Positions 1-9,857 of a stretch of 64,000 nt of DNA are shown here, one piece after another. The stretch's first letter is position 1; every line of letters begins with the position of its first letter. Source of the DNA: Candidatus Delongbacteria bacterium (GTDB lineage Bacteria > CAIWAD01); contig JACKCN010000002.1 in NCBI GenBank assembly GCA_020634015.1, positions 434,001 through 498,000 on the forward strand, written 5' to 3'. Made by a program: the position numbers and the translations under genes. The notes under the pieces are model-generated. The model saw only the letters and a list, made by a program, of their open reading frames with translations. It ran no database searches and had not been told where the DNA came from.

Positions 1-328
1 CAAGCGGTTTCCCGGTTTTACCGCTATCGCGAAGATTGATCTTGAGGCTCGCAGTCAAGTGCTGGAGCCAGTTGGCGGATGCAAAGCTGATATCCCGATG
101 ATTTCGCTGTTATGATTGTGCGTGATACGCATCCTGTCGGCGGGGGACAAAGGCGCATTCTGGTCACGCTGCAACAGGGTGCAACGCTCAGCATTCCGGC
201 ATTTCGGGGCCCATGCGGCACCCAGTGCATCGGGAATGTGGGTGTGCGTGAAGCGGGAATCCCGGGGCTTGGGGATCCGGAACGGTCTGCTATCTTGAGC
301 GCAAATTCAAAATCTGAACAGGCATTCA
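1..328. other. Left-edge region with no supported gene
   Basis: No protein here is recognisable. The second forward frame is open from the window edge to a TGA at 113-115 and could be the last ~37 residues of a gene beginning outside the window, but nothing in it identifies a family. The remaining 200 bases look like the intergenic region and promoter area of the TetR-type gene that follows. Confidence 0.4.
269..296 (+). promoter_or_regulatory. Possible sigma-70-like promoter of the efflux operon
   Basis: A TTGGGG hexamer at 269-274 and TATCTT at 291-296 are separated by 16 bases and end 32 bases before the repressor start. This is a pattern match only; a TetR-type operator would be expected in the same region but I could not define one. 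Confidence 0.3.
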
Positions 329-985
329 ATGAATGAACAGTCTGTCAATTCTTGCGCTGGGTCCGTGAATCGACGGGTGCCGACACGCAAGGAACGGGAG
401 CGTCTGGCGAGACGGGCCGAGATTCTGGCGGTGGCTCGCGAACTGTTCGCCGAGAAGGGCTTTCACAATGTGTCCATGCAGGAAGTGGCGGCCCGCTCCG
501 AATTCTCCACCGGCTCGCTCTACGCATTCTTCGAAAACAAGGATGCCCTCTATCACGACATGATGCTGGATCTGACCGACGACTTTCATCAGCGCATCGC
601 CCTTGCACTGGATGAGGCCGAGGATGAGCTGGCCGGTCTGCGTGCCTATCTGGCCGCGAAGGCCGAGCGTTTCCAGCAGAATGCCGGGCTGCTGCGTCTG
701 TATTTCAAGGAGTCCGGCGGGCTGAGCGCCAGCATTCGCGAGGATCTGCGCGAGGAGATGTGCACACGCCACAATCGTCTGATCGAACGCTTGGGAGCGA
801 TTTTCCAGTCCGGCATCCAGCGGGGCGTGTTCCAGCCGGTGGCCCATCCCCGCATGCTGGCACTGGCACTGGTCTCCCTCAGTACGGCGGTCCAGCTCGA
901 CGGCTTCGGGATCGGGCCGGACGACACGATTCCCAAGGATCCCGACAGCGTGTTGAATGTTCTCTTCAAGGGCTTGCTGGCATGA
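329..985 (+). CDS. TetR/AcrR-family transcriptional regulator
   Basis: A 218-residue one-domain regulator. Residues ~30-75 form the typical TetR helix-turn-helix: an ARELFAEKGF segment followed by the recognition helix region ending in TGSLYAFFENKDALY. The C-terminal ~130 residues are helical and variable, as expected for the ligand-binding and dimerisation domain. It lies 41 bases upstream of the efflux adaptor gene in the same orientation, so it probably represses its own operon and is released by a pump substrate (inference from the usual tetR-RND arrangement). The ATG at 329 has only a weak Shine-Dalgarno sequence. The family is clear; the ligand is unknown. Confidence 0.9.
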   Translation: MNEQSVNSCAGSVNRRVPTRKERERLARRAEILAVARELFAEKGFHNVSMQEVAARSEFSTGSLYAFFENKDALYHDMMLDLTDDFHQRIALALDEAEDELAGLRAYLAAKAERFQQNAGLLRLYFKESGGLSASIREDLREEMCTRHNRLIERLGAIFQSGIQRGVFQPVAHPRMLALALVSLSTAVQLDGFGIGPDDTIPKDPDSVLNVLFKGLLA

Positions 986-1026
986 CACATTCCGCCCGCC
1001 CGTCTTCAAACATCACAGGAGTTTCC

Positions 1027-2208
1027 ATGCGGAATCACAGTGCAGGACCGTTTCGACTCATCACGGCCGTCGCCCTGGTGTGCAGTGCCCTGCTGGCAGG
1101 ATGCGGCGCCCCGCCCACTCCTCCCCAGCCCGGCGGTGTCCCGGTGAGCGTGATCCCCGTGAGCCTGCAGGATGTGAGCCTGACCACGAGTCTCACCGGG
1201 CGCATCCAGCCCTTCCGGGTGGCCGAGATCCGGCCCCAGGTCAGCGGTGTGATCCAGGAACGTCTTTTCGTTGAAGGCAGTCTGGTCAGCGAAGGCCAGG
1301 TGCTGTACCGAATCGACCCTGCCCTCCATCAGGCCGCGCTGGACAATGCCAGCGCCGCTCTGGCCCGGGCTCGCGCCAGTGAAGGGGCCATCAGTGCCCG
1401 CCAGCAGCGCATCGAGGGCTTGCTGCCCACCAAGGCCGTGAGCCAGCAGGACTTTGACAATGTGGTGGCCGAACTGGATGCGGTGCGTGCCGAGATCCAA
1501 TCCTGGGAAGCCCAGGCAGAACTTGCCCGGATCAATCTGGGTTACACCGAGGTCAGATCGCCCATCGCGGGGCGCATCGGGCGCTCGGCAGTCACCGAAG
1601 GAGCCGCGGTCACCGCCTACCAGCCGATTCCGCTGGCTACCGTGCAACAGCTGGACCGCGTGTATCTGGATCTGCCCCAGGCCACCTCGGATGTCCAGCG
1701 CCTGCGCACCCAGCTGGCCGCGGGCCGTCTGGTACAGGAAGAGAATGCCGAAGGCAACGTGCGGATCACGCTGGAGGACGGCAGCGAGTATCCCCTGGCG
1801 GGCACTCTGCGCTTCCGGGATGTGAGCGTCAATCCCGCCACCGCTTCGGTGATCCTGCGGGCCATCGTGCCCAATCCGCAGGGCGTGCTGCTGCCGGGCA
1901 TGTTCGTGCACGCCGAGCTGACCGAGGGTGTCAACACCGGTGCGGTGCTGATTCCGCAGCCCGCCGTGTTGCGTGACCCCAAGGGCAATCCCTTCTGCTG
2001 GGTGGTGGCCGAGGACCAGACCGCCGCGATGCGCACCCTGGTGCTCGACCGGGCCATCGGCGACCAGTGGGTCGTGCTCGATGGGCTCAGTGGAGGCGAA
2101 TCCCTGATCATCGAGGGACTCCAGCGCCTGCGCCGTCCGGGCACCCCTGTGGTGGTCACGCCCAGGGATGATGGGGCCACCGCGAACACGCCCGCCACCG
2201 GTCACTGA
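1027..2208 (+). CDS. RND efflux periplasmic adaptor lipoprotein (membrane fusion protein)
   Basis: A 393-residue membrane-fusion protein that should link the inner-membrane pump to the outer-membrane channel. It starts with a lipoprotein signal peptide whose lipobox LLAGC puts the lipidated Cys at residue 26. The order is that of AcrA/MexA: a biotinyl-lipoyl half motif (IRPQVSGVI), a coiled-coil hairpin over residues ~100-160, the second half motif (RSPIAGRIG), then beta-barrel and membrane-proximal domains. The ATG at 1027 is preceded by AGGAG. Longer readings upstream overlap the regulator gene and would bury the signal peptide, so this start is preferred. Second gene of the operon, 12 bases before the pump. 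Confidence 0.93.
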   Translation: MRNHSAGPFRLITAVALVCSALLAGCGAPPTPPQPGGVPVSVIPVSLQDVSLTTSLTGRIQPFRVAEIRPQVSGVIQERLFVEGSLVSEGQVLYRIDPALHQAALDNASAALARARASEGAISARQQRIEGLLPTKAVSQQDFDNVVAELDAVRAEIQSWEAQAELARINLGYTEVRSPIAGRIGRSAVTEGAAVTAYQPIPLATVQQLDRVYLDLPQATSDVQRLRTQLAAGRLVQEENAEGNVRITLEDGSEYPLAGTLRFRDVSVNPATASVILRAIVPNPQGVLLPGMFVHAELTEGVNTGAVLIPQPAVLRDPKGNPFCWVVAEDQTAAMRTLVLDRAIGDQWVVLDGLSGGESLIIEGLQRLRRPGTPVVVTPRDDGATANTPATGH

Positions 2209-2220
2209 GCGAGGAGCCCG

Positions 2221-5200
2221 ATGCTGTCCCATTTTTTCCTCAAGCGCCCGGTCTTCGCGTGGGTGATTTCCATCGCCTTGATGGCCGCGGGCCTGCTGGC
2301 GATCCGCAACATGACCGTCTCACAGTACCCGCCCATCGCGCCGCCCTCGATCGCGATCCAGGCCTACTATGGTGGTGCCTCGGCCGAAACGGTGGAGAAC
2401 ACCGTGACCCAGGTCATCGAGCAGAAGATGACCGGGCTGGACGACCTGCTCTACATCTCGGGCAAGAGTTCCTCCTCAGGTCTGGGGCGTCTGGAACTGA
2501 CCTTCGCGCCTGGCACCGACCCGGATCTGGCCCAGGCCAAGGTCCAGAACAAGCTGCAGCTGGCGATGGCCAGCCTGCCCGAGGTGGTGCAGCGCCAGGG
2601 TGTCTCGGTCAGCAAATCCACGCGCAACTACCTGATCATCGTGGGGCTTGTCTCACCGGACGGCACCCTGGATGGTGACGCCCTGCGCGACTACGCGGCC
2701 ACCAACCTCGAGAAGGTGCTGGCCCGCGTCGAAGGTGTGGGCGAGGTGCAGAACTTCGGCACCCAGTACGCGATGCGGGTCTGGCTGAACCCCGACAAGC
2801 TGGCCCAGCTGCAGCTCACCTACGAGGATGTGGTGGCCGCGCTGAAGACCTACAACGTCGAGATCTCGGCGGGCCAGTTCGGCAGCCTGCCCGCGGTGGA
2901 AGGCCAGCGGCTGAACGCCTCGATCGTGGTCCAGCACCTGCTGCAGACCCCCGAGGAGTTCAACGACATTCCCCTGAGATACAACGCCGACGGCTCGGCC
3001 GTGCGCATCCGGGATGTGGGTCGTTGCGAGGTGGGCGCCGAGCGCAGCGACATCGTGGCCCGCATCGACGGAGCCCCGGCGGCCGGCATCGCCATTCGCC
3101 AGGCGGCGGGCGCCAACGCGCTCAAGACGGCCGAGGCGGTCAAGAAGACCATGGAGCGCCTGAGCGAGGACTTTCCGCCCGGGATGCAGGTGGTGTATCC
3201 CTTCGAGACCACGCCCTTCACCCAGGTGGCGATCCACGAGGTGGTCAAGACCCTGTTGCTGGCGATCCTGCTGGTGTTCATCGTGATGTATCTCTTCATG
3301 GGAAACATCCGTGCGACACTGATCCCCACCATTGCGGTGCCCGTGGTGATTCTGGGCACCTTCGGCGTGCTGGGGCTCTTCGGCTACTCGATCAACATGC
3401 TGACCATGTTCGCGATGGTGCTGGCCATCGGACTGCTGGTGGACGACGCGATCGTTGTGGTCGAGAATGTGGAACGCGTGATGGCCGAGGAGGGCTGCTC
3501 GGCGCGTGAGGCGGCCGAGAAGTCGATGCTCGAGATCACCAGCGCGCTGATCGGCATCGGTCTGGTGCTGGCCGCCGTGTTCACTCCCATGGCATTCTTC
3601 CCCGGATCGACGGGCATCATCTATCGCCAGTTCTCGGTGACCGTGGCCTCGTCGATGCTGCTCTCGGTGGTGGTGGCGCTCATCCTGACTCCCGTGCTCT
3701 GTGTGGCCCTGCTGAAACCGGTGGCCGCGGGACACCAGCCCTCGGACCAGGCGCTGCCGCTGTTCAGGCCCTTCTTCCGCTGGTTCGACCGCGGGTTCTT
3801 CAGCCTGCGCCGGCGCTACATCCACCTGACCCGGCTGGCGATCACGCACCGCTTCATCACGCTGTTCATCTTTCTGGGCATCTTCGGCGCGATGGCCTTC
3901 TTCTTTCTGCGCATGCCCACGGCCTACCTGCCCGACGAGGACCAGGGCACGATGATCGTGATGGCCATGCTGCCCACCGGCTCGACCCTTGAGCAGACGG
4001 AGCAGGTGCTGGCCAAGGTGCGCGACTACCTGCACGCCAATGAGTCCGAGGCGGTGGCCTCCTTCCTGAGCGTGGCGGGCACCAGCTTCGGTGGCCAGGG
4101 ACAGAACATGGGCTTCGGTTTCGTCAAGCTGAAGGACTGGGGACTGCGCCAGGATGCCCGGCTCAAGGTGGGCGCACTGACCCGGCGCACCATGGGTTTC
4201 TGCATGAGCATCAACGAGGCCATGGTGTTCGCCTTCCAGCCTCCGGCCGTGTCGGAGCTGGGCAACGCCACCGGTTTCGACTTCCAGCTGCAGGATCGCG
4301 GGGGGCTGGGTCACGCGGCCCTGATGGCCGCCCGCAACCAGATGCTGGGCATGGCCGCGCAGGATCCGCGTCTGGTGCGTGTGCGCCCCAACGGCATGGA
4401 GGATGAAGCACAGCTCAAGATCGATGTGGACCGCGACAAGGCCGGCGCGCTGGGCGTGCCGATCTCGGCCATCCACAACACCATCGCCATCGCCTTCGGC
4501 AGCGCCTATGCCAACAACTTCATCCAGAACGGCCAGGTCAAGAAGGTCTTCGTGCAGACGGACACGCCGCAGCGCATGCTGCCCACGGATCTCTCGCGCC
4601 TTCACATGCGCAACATGGCGGGGGAGATGGTGCCCTTCGCCTCGCTGGCCAGCATGCGCTGGGAATCGGGCTCGCCCCTGCTCGAGCGCTACAATGGCTT
4701 TCCCTCGGTGGACATCTGGGGCGAACCGGCTCCCGGGCTGAGTTCGGGCACCGCGATGGACGCGATGGAAGAACTGGCCAGCAGATTGCCCAAGGGCTTT
4801 GCCCACGAATGGACCGGGTTGTCCTACCAGGAACGCCAGTCCTCCTCGAGCGCCGGGCTGCTCTACGCCTTTTCGATCTTCGTGATCTTCCTGACCCTGG
4901 CCGCGCTCTACGAGAGCTGGCCGATTCCGATCGCGATCCTGTTGACGCTGCCGCTGGGTGTGATCGGTGGTGTGCTGGCCTCGGGCCTGCGCGGCTATCC
5001 CAACGATGTGTACTTCCAGATCGGTCTGCTGACCGTGCTGGGGCTGACCACCAAGAACGCGATCCTGATCGTGCAGTTCGCCAAGGACAAGGTGGATGAA
5101 GGCATGGGCCTGCTCGAGGCGACCCTCGAGGGTGCCCGTCTGCGCCTGCGCCCGATCGTGATGACCTCGCTGGCCTTCGGTTTTGGTGTGCTGCCGCTGG

Positions 5201-5406
5201 CGCTGGCCTCGGGCGCGGGCTCGGGCGCCCAGCGCGCGATCGGCACGGGCGTGCTGGGCGGCATGATCACCTCGACCCTGTTGGTGATCTTCTTCGCACC
5301 CTATTTCTATGTGATGGTCTACCGTGTGCTGGGCAAGCACCGGGAAACGGCAGAAGCCATCCCGGCACCGACCACGGGCACCACTTCCGAAGGGAGCACG
5401 CGATGA
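2221..5406 (+). CDS. RND multidrug efflux pump, HAE1 family (AcrB-like)
   Basis: A 1061-residue inner-membrane proton/drug antiporter of normal AcrB length. The N-terminus (FFLKRPVFAWVISI) is the standard first transmembrane segment. The proton-relay residues are present: the Asp pair at residues 408-409 in GLLVDDAIVVVENVERV and the Lys near 945 in TTKNAILIVQFAKD. Two large periplasmic loops follow the first and seventh membrane helices. An AGGAG lies upstream of the ATG, and the stop overlaps the next gene in ATGA. With the adaptor and channel it forms a complete tripartite pump; its substrates cannot be read from the sequence. Confidence 0.96.
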   Translation: MLSHFFLKRPVFAWVISIALMAAGLLAIRNMTVSQYPPIAPPSIAIQAYYGGASAETVENTVTQVIEQKMTGLDDLLYISGKSSSSGLGRLELTFAPGTDPDLAQAKVQNKLQLAMASLPEVVQRQGVSVSKSTRNYLIIVGLVSPDGTLDGDALRDYAATNLEKVLARVEGVGEVQNFGTQYAMRVWLNPDKLAQLQLTYEDVVAALKTYNVEISAGQFGSLPAVEGQRLNASIVVQHLLQTPEEFNDIPLRYNADGSAVRIRDVGRCEVGAERSDIVARIDGAPAAGIAIRQAAGANALKTAEAVKKTMERLSEDFPPGMQVVYPFETTPFTQVAIHEVVKTLLLAILLVFIVMYLFMGNIRATLIPTIAVPVVILGTFGVLGLFGYSINMLTMFAMVLAIGLLVDDAIVVVENVERVMAEEGCSAREAAEKSMLEITSALIGIGLVLAAVFTPMAFFPGSTGIIYRQFSVTVASSMLLSVVVALILTPVLCVALLKPVAAGHQPSDQALPLFRPFFRWFDRGFFSLRRRYIHLTRLAITHRFITLFIFLGIFGAMAFFFLRMPTAYLPDEDQGTMIVMAMLPTGSTLEQTEQVLAKVRDYLHANESEAVASFLSVAGTSFGGQGQNMGFGFVKLKDWGLRQDARLKVGALTRRTMGFCMSINEAMVFAFQPPAVSELGNATGFDFQLQDRGGLGHAALMAARNQMLGMAAQDPRLVRVRPNGMEDEAQLKIDVDRDKAGALGVPISAIHNTIAIAFGSAYANNFIQNGQVKKVFVQTDTPQRMLPTDLSRLHMRNMAGEMVPFASLASMRWESGSPLLERYNGFPSVDIWGEPAPGLSSGTAMDAMEELASRLPKGFAHEWTGLSYQERQSSSSAGLLYAFSIFVIFLTLAALYESWPIPIAILLTLPLGVIGGVLASGLRGYPNDVYFQIGLLTVLGLTTKNAILIVQFAKDKVDEGMGLLEATLEGARLRLRPIVMTSLAFGFGVLPLALASGAGSGAQRAIGTGVLGGMITSTLLVIFFAPYFYVMVYRVLGKHRETAEAIPAPTTGTTSEGSTR

Positions 5407-6803
5407 AAGGCTTCCGTCTGGCCCTGCTGCTGGCTCCACTGCTGGTGAGCTGTACCATGGCCCCGCGATACACGCGACCGGAGGCGCTGGTGCCCGGGAG
5501 CTGGCCCGAGGCCGATTCCCTGGCGCTCAGCGAGCTTGCGGCCGTATCACAACCCTCGGTGGAGGAGTTCTACCGGGACCCGCGCCTGCGTTCGCTGCTG
5601 GAGCTCACGCGGGAGCACAATCTGGACCTCCGCCTGGCGACCCTGAATGCCGAGACCGTGCGCGCCTACTATCGCATCGAGCGCGCCAACCTGTTGCCGG
5701 CGGTCTCCGCCGTGGGCGCCGGCACGCGCCATCTCACGCCCGCGGATCTGGCGTCCGGTGGCACGGCCACGATCAGCGAGCAGTACAGTGTGCAGGGTGG
5801 CATCAGCGCCTGGGAGCTGGACCTCTTCGGCCGGCTGCGCAGCCTGAAGAAACAGGCGCTGGAACAGTATCTGGCCTCGCGGGAAGGCGAGCGCGGCGCG
5901 CGCCTGGCGATCACGGCCGCCGTCGGCCAGGCCTGGCTGGGGCTGGCGGCATCCCGCGAGCAATTGGGGCTGGCCCGGTCGACCGTGGTGTCCTTCGAGG
6001 AACTGTATACGCTGGTGGAGAATCGCTTTCAGGCGGGTCTGGCGTCCCGTCTGGATCTGCTGCGCGCCCAGACACAGCTGAATGCGGCCCAGCAGGCCGA
6101 GGCTCGCTATCGCCAGCTGGTGGCCCAGGACCGCAATGCTCTCGCCCGCATCGTGGGCGCACCGATTCCCGAAGAGCTGCTGCCCGCCAGTCTGGACGAT
6201 GTGCTGGCACCCCTCGAACTTGAGGTGGGTCTGTCCTCGGCCGTGCTGCTGGAGCGCCCCGACATCCAGGCCGCCGAGCACCGACTGCGCGCGGCCAACG
6301 CCTTCATCGGAGCCGCGCGCGCGGCCTTCTTCCCGCGGATCTCGCTGACCGGTCTGGCCGGCACCGCCAGCGCCGAACTGAATGGCCTGTTCGGTCCGGA
6401 TTCGCGAACCTGGACCTTCAGCCCCCAGGTCACGCTGCCGCTCTTCGACGCGCGCGTGTTCTCGGCACACTCTGCCAGCGCCCTGTCCCGCGAGAGCGCG
6501 CTGACCCAGTACCAGGCCTCGATCCAGAGCGCCTTCCGCGACGTCTCCGACGCCCTCGTGACACGCCAGGCCCTGTGCGAGCAGGCCCGCACCCAGGACG
6601 AACTGGCCCGCGCCAGCGAGCAATCCCTGGACCTGGCCCGCCAGCGCTACGACTCGGGTCTGGATTCCTACTTGAGCGTGCTTGACGCCCAGCGCAGCTG
6701 GTACGCCGCCCGCGAGAGCCAGGTGGCCCTGCATCTGGCCGATCTGGCCAGCCGGATCCAATTGTACACGGTGCTGGGAGGGGCGGGGCAGGACGAGGAC
6801 TGA
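5403..6803 (+). CDS. Efflux outer-membrane channel lipoprotein (TolC/NodT/OprM-like)
   Basis: A 466-residue outer-membrane factor. The signal peptide ends in a lipobox with the lipidated Cys at residue 17 (LLVSC). Two repeated helical halves are visible, each with the family's RYxxGLDSYLSVLDAQR-like pattern (ENRFQAGLASRLDLLRAQTQ near residue 210 and RYDSGLDSYLSVLDAQRS near 415). It supplies the trimeric exit duct for the pump encoded just upstream, with which it shares an ATGA overlap. A terminator lies about 70 bases downstream, so it ends the operon. Confidence 0.93.
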   Translation: MKGFRLALLLAPLLVSCTMAPRYTRPEALVPGSWPEADSLALSELAAVSQPSVEEFYRDPRLRSLLELTREHNLDLRLATLNAETVRAYYRIERANLLPAVSAVGAGTRHLTPADLASGGTATISEQYSVQGGISAWELDLFGRLRSLKKQALEQYLASREGERGARLAITAAVGQAWLGLAASREQLGLARSTVVSFEELYTLVENRFQAGLASRLDLLRAQTQLNAAQQAEARYRQLVAQDRNALARIVGAPIPEELLPASLDDVLAPLELEVGLSSAVLLERPDIQAAEHRLRAANAFIGAARAAFFPRISLTGLAGTASAELNGLFGPDSRTWTFSPQVTLPLFDARVFSAHSASALSRESALTQYQASIQSAFRDVSDALVTRQALCEQARTQDELARASEQSLDLARQRYDSGLDSYLSVLDAQRSWYAARESQVALHLADLASRIQLYTVLGGAGQDED

Positions 6804-6874
6804 CGGTCCAACGGCAGCGGGCCAGGACGCATTCGACAGTCCTGGCTTTGGGCAGGGAGAAACGTGAAAGAGAA

Positions 6875-6902
6875 AGGGGTCCGCAGCTGCGGACCCCTTT
6901 TG
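6875..6902. terminator. Bidirectional rho-independent terminator
   Basis: A perfect 11-bp inverted repeat (arms reading GGGGTCCGCAG and CTGCGGACCCC) is followed by TTTTGT on the plus strand and by TTTCTCTTTC on the minus strand. It can stop both the efflux operon and the oppositely oriented tRNA gene. Confidence 0.85.
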
Positions 6903-6912
6903 TCTGTCCAAG

Positions 6913-6986
<74 letters not shown>

Positions 6987-7022
6987 CTGTCGCGCGCGGG
7001 ATGCGCCGCACAGGAAGCCCGG

Positions 7023-7051
7023 AATTTAAGCCGTGGCATTGATGTATGCAA
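7023..7051 (-). promoter_or_regulatory. Promoter of the tRNA-Arg gene
   Basis: On the minus strand TTGCAT (7046-7051) and TAAATT (7023-7028) are 17 bases apart. The -10 box ends 36 bases before the tRNA 5' end, a sensible distance for a short processed leader. Confidence 0.5.
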
Positions 7052-7244
7052 GGATGGGGGCATTTTTCCCTTGAAATTCCGGGTATCGGAGCGGTTCGCG
7101 GGATTCTCGGTACAGCTGACGGAGGGCCTTGGCTGCATTGCCAAGAGGGAGAGAATGCTCAGCGGCTGGCTTGAAAATCCCTATTTTCCATGCGCTTGCT
7201 CAACGTTCTGTCGTTTGTCAACATCGCCACTCCGGAGACGCCGC

Positions 7245-8450
7245 GTGAGTTCACCCTACGTCATCCTGCTGCTCGCGCTGCTGGTGTTGCTGGCGGGGAC
7301 CCACGTGCTCACGAGGCGGCGCATGCCGCGGATCCTGCAGCCCTTGCTGGCCGGTGGTCTGGGCTACATGGTGCTGGGGGTGCTGATGGGGCCACATGTC
7401 GGGGGGCTGGTGGGCGATGATGCGCTGCGCGAGCTGGACCCCGTGATCAACCTGGCCATCGGGTGGGTGGGGCTGGTGCTGGGCCTGCAGCTCAAATGGA
7501 AGGACCTGAAGTTGATCAGCTGGCCGGACCTGCTGGGCAGCATGATCCACTTCCTGGTGATCGCGGGCGCCACCTCACTGGGTGTGTTGGTGGTGCTGGT
7601 TGAATACGGGCACGCCGCTCCTTTGGGCACCGCGCTCACCCTGGGGCTGATCGCCGGCACCAGTTCGCCCACTTTCCTGCTGCTGCTGGAAGGAGCCAGG
7701 GCCGCGCGCACGGCCACGGGGCGCCGGATGCTGCTGTACGCCAATCTGAGTTGCATCTACGCCATCCTGCTGCACGGGCTGCTCTCGGTCTGGGTCTTTC
7801 CCCAGACGGACCTGGCCCAGTGGTTGGCACCCGCGCCACGCATCGGCTTCACTCTGCTGCTGGCGGGCATGCTGGGCATCATCTTTCACTTCTTTCTCTC
7901 GCAGGGTGCCGCCAACAAACGCATGGCACTGCTGCTGATCGGAATGATGGTCTTCTGCGGGGGCATTGCCGCGGTCACCCACATTCCGCCGCTCTTCCTG
8001 AACCTGCTGATCGGCGCCTGGTTGATCAATCAGGCCCGGCACGGCTACCGCCTGTATCACTTTCTGGTGGTCTATGAACGGCCACTCTTTCTGACCCTGT
8101 TGCTCGTGGCGGGCCTGCTCTGGGTGCCCATCCCGGGGCTCTGGCGGGTCCTGATCGCACTGCTTGTGCTACGAACCCTGATCGTGGCGGCCACCCGCAA
8201 GCTGGATTCAGGGCTTTGGCCCGGGAACGAGGAACGAGCTCAGGGCCAGGACCAGGTCCCGCCCTTGTCCTTGCTGCCATTGGGCGGTGTGGCATTGGCA
8301 ATGGCGATCAGCCATGACCAGTTGAATGGTCAGGAGTCGGTACTGGCCCTGGCGGTGCCTGCCGTGCTGGTCTTCGCGCTGGTGGCGGTACTGTTCCGCA
8401 AGAAGAGGGTCGTGCCCGTGTCACCTTCCTCCGGGGATGGTTCCAGGTGA
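7245..8450 (+). CDS. Cation:proton antiporter-like integral membrane protein
   Basis: About 401 residues and almost entirely hydrophobic, with roughly eleven to twelve predicted membrane helices. It resembles the sodium/proton exchanger domain of the CPA superfamily in length and in its glycine-rich half repeats. The GTG at 7245 is chosen because GGAG lies 8-12 bases upstream and the first membrane helix (YVILLLALLVLLAG) then begins at residue 5; reading farther back would run into the tRNA gene. Its stop overlaps the next gene in GTGA. It is more divergent than the two following antiporters and may be a partner or a regulatory half. The ion is unknown. Confidence 0.7.
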   Translation: MSSPYVILLLALLVLLAGTHVLTRRRMPRILQPLLAGGLGYMVLGVLMGPHVGGLVGDDALRELDPVINLAIGWVGLVLGLQLKWKDLKLISWPDLLGSMIHFLVIAGATSLGVLVVLVEYGHAAPLGTALTLGLIAGTSSPTFLLLLEGARAARTATGRRMLLYANLSCIYAILLHGLLSVWVFPQTDLAQWLAPAPRIGFTLLLAGMLGIIFHFFLSQGAANKRMALLLIGMMVFCGGIAAVTHIPPLFLNLLIGAWLINQARHGYRLYHFLVVYERPLFLTLLLVAGLLWVPIPGLWRVLIALLVLRTLIVAATRKLDSGLWPGNEERAQGQDQVPPLSLLPLGGVALAMAISHDQLNGQESVLALAVPAVLVFALVAVLFRKKRVVPVSPSSGDGSR

Positions 8451-9784
8451 GGCTGACGATTCTGCTGGCCTTGCTGGGGGTCATGTACGGTCTGGGGCAT
8501 TTGGCTCCCGGCGAGACGGATGTACTGCTGCACCAGTCCACGGTGGCCTTTGGGTTCATGATTCTGGCGGGAGTGGTCTTTGGTGATTATGCCCAGCGAT
8601 TCGGCATGCCCGCGATCACGGGCTACATTCTGGCGGGGCTGTTCTGTGGCCCGGATCTGCTGGGCCTGCTCTCGCCCGCCGTGGTGCAGCACCTTTCGCT
8701 CTTCGACACTCTGGCGCTGTTCCTGATTTCCATGGAGGCGGGCGGCGAACTGGACCGACAGGCCATCCGGCGCCAGTTTTCTCTGCTGATGGCTGGCACC
8801 CTGCTGCAGCTGGTGGTCGGCCTGGCGGTGATGACTCCCGTGCTCTGGGCGCTGTCGCGCTGGATTCCATTTTTCGGGGGGCTGTCGCACGCGGGTGTCT
8901 GGGCATTGGCCCTGATGCTGGGGGTGATTTCGGTGGCCAAGTCGCCCATCGGCACGATTGCCGTGATCATCGAGACCGGAGCCCGCGGACCCGTGCGCGA
9001 TTTCATTCTGGGGGTCACCATCCTGATGGACGTGGCCGTGATCCTGGTCTTTGCCCTGCTGGCCTCGTTCTGTGTGCCGTTGATTTCGGGGGTGGAGTCC
9101 CACTCGCATTTCCTGCTGGATCTGCTGCACATCGGGCTCAGTCTGCTGCTGGGGGCGGGCATCGGCGGGCTGTTCATCGTCTACATCCGCCAGGTGGGCA
9201 AGCAACTGCATCTGGCGATCCTGGCCGTGGCCATCCTGATGGTGAACGTGTGTGCCACCTTTCATCTGGAAGCCATGCTGCTGGCGATCGCCGCAGGCTA
9301 CGTGATCTCGAACCATTCCGACCATGGCAGGGAGTTCATTCACTATCTGGAGCAGGTGTCGCTGCCCGTGTTCGTGGTGTTCTTCGGCATCGCGGGGGCA
9401 TCGGTGCAACTGGGCGGGCTGGGGCGGATCTGGCCGCTGGCGCTGTTCTTCGTGCTGCTGCGTGGTGTTGCCAAGTGGTTCAGTACCGAACTGGCCGCAC
9501 GCTGGACCCATGCCGGCAGGCTGGTGGCGCGCCAGGGCTGGAAGGGGTTCATTGGCCAGGCGGGTCTGACTCTGGGTCTGGCCACCCTGCTGGCTGATGC
9601 GGTGCCCGTGTTGGGTTCGCAGATCCGTGATCTGTTTCTGGCCGCGGTGCTGGTGAATCTGCTGGTGGGGCCTGTCCTGCTCAGGCAGGGCCTGGTGGCA
9701 GCAGGCGAAGTTCCGGGCATGCGGCAACGCCGCACCGGCCCACGCGTGGGTGAACCCGCATTCGGCACGGGAGAACTCCAGTGA
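8447..9784 (+). CDS. Cation:proton antiporter, CPA family (tandem copy 1)
   Basis: A 445-residue polytopic protein with about twelve membrane helices. The core has the antiporter pattern of a Gly-rich early helix (GYILAGLFCGPDLLG) and a conserved central stretch with SVAKSP followed by VIIETGARG and DFILGVTILMDVAVI. The acidic residues there are likely part of the ion/proton site (inference from CPA2 and Kef-type transporters). There is no C-terminal TrkA-N/RCK domain, so ligand gating of the Kef type is not expected. It is translationally coupled to the gene before it (GTGA overlap) and closely similar along its length to the gene after it. Confidence 0.8.
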   Translation: MRLTILLALLGVMYGLGHLAPGETDVLLHQSTVAFGFMILAGVVFGDYAQRFGMPAITGYILAGLFCGPDLLGLLSPAVVQHLSLFDTLALFLISMEAGGELDRQAIRRQFSLLMAGTLLQLVVGLAVMTPVLWALSRWIPFFGGLSHAGVWALALMLGVISVAKSPIGTIAVIIETGARGPVRDFILGVTILMDVAVILVFALLASFCVPLISGVESHSHFLLDLLHIGLSLLLGAGIGGLFIVYIRQVGKQLHLAILAVAILMVNVCATFHLEAMLLAIAAGYVISNHSDHGREFIHYLEQVSLPVFVVFFGIAGASVQLGGLGRIWPLALFFVLLRGVAKWFSTELAARWTHAGRLVARQGWKGFIGQAGLTLGLATLLADAVPVLGSQIRDLFLAAVLVNLLVGPVLLRQGLVAAGEVPGMRQRRTGPRVGEPAFGTGELQ

Positions 9785-9857
9785 CACCAGCGTGTCCTTT
9801 CACACCGCTGAGCCGCATGGGCATTGTAACGGTCGAGATGTCGTCAGGAGGTGCAAC

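Noticed and set aside
2653..5439. Very long minus-strand open frame opposite the RND pump, and similar ones opposite ATP synthase and TPR genes
   Set aside because: These are mirror frames of GC-rich genes with Gln/His/Gly/Arg-rich products and no family features; the plus-strand genes are unmistakable.
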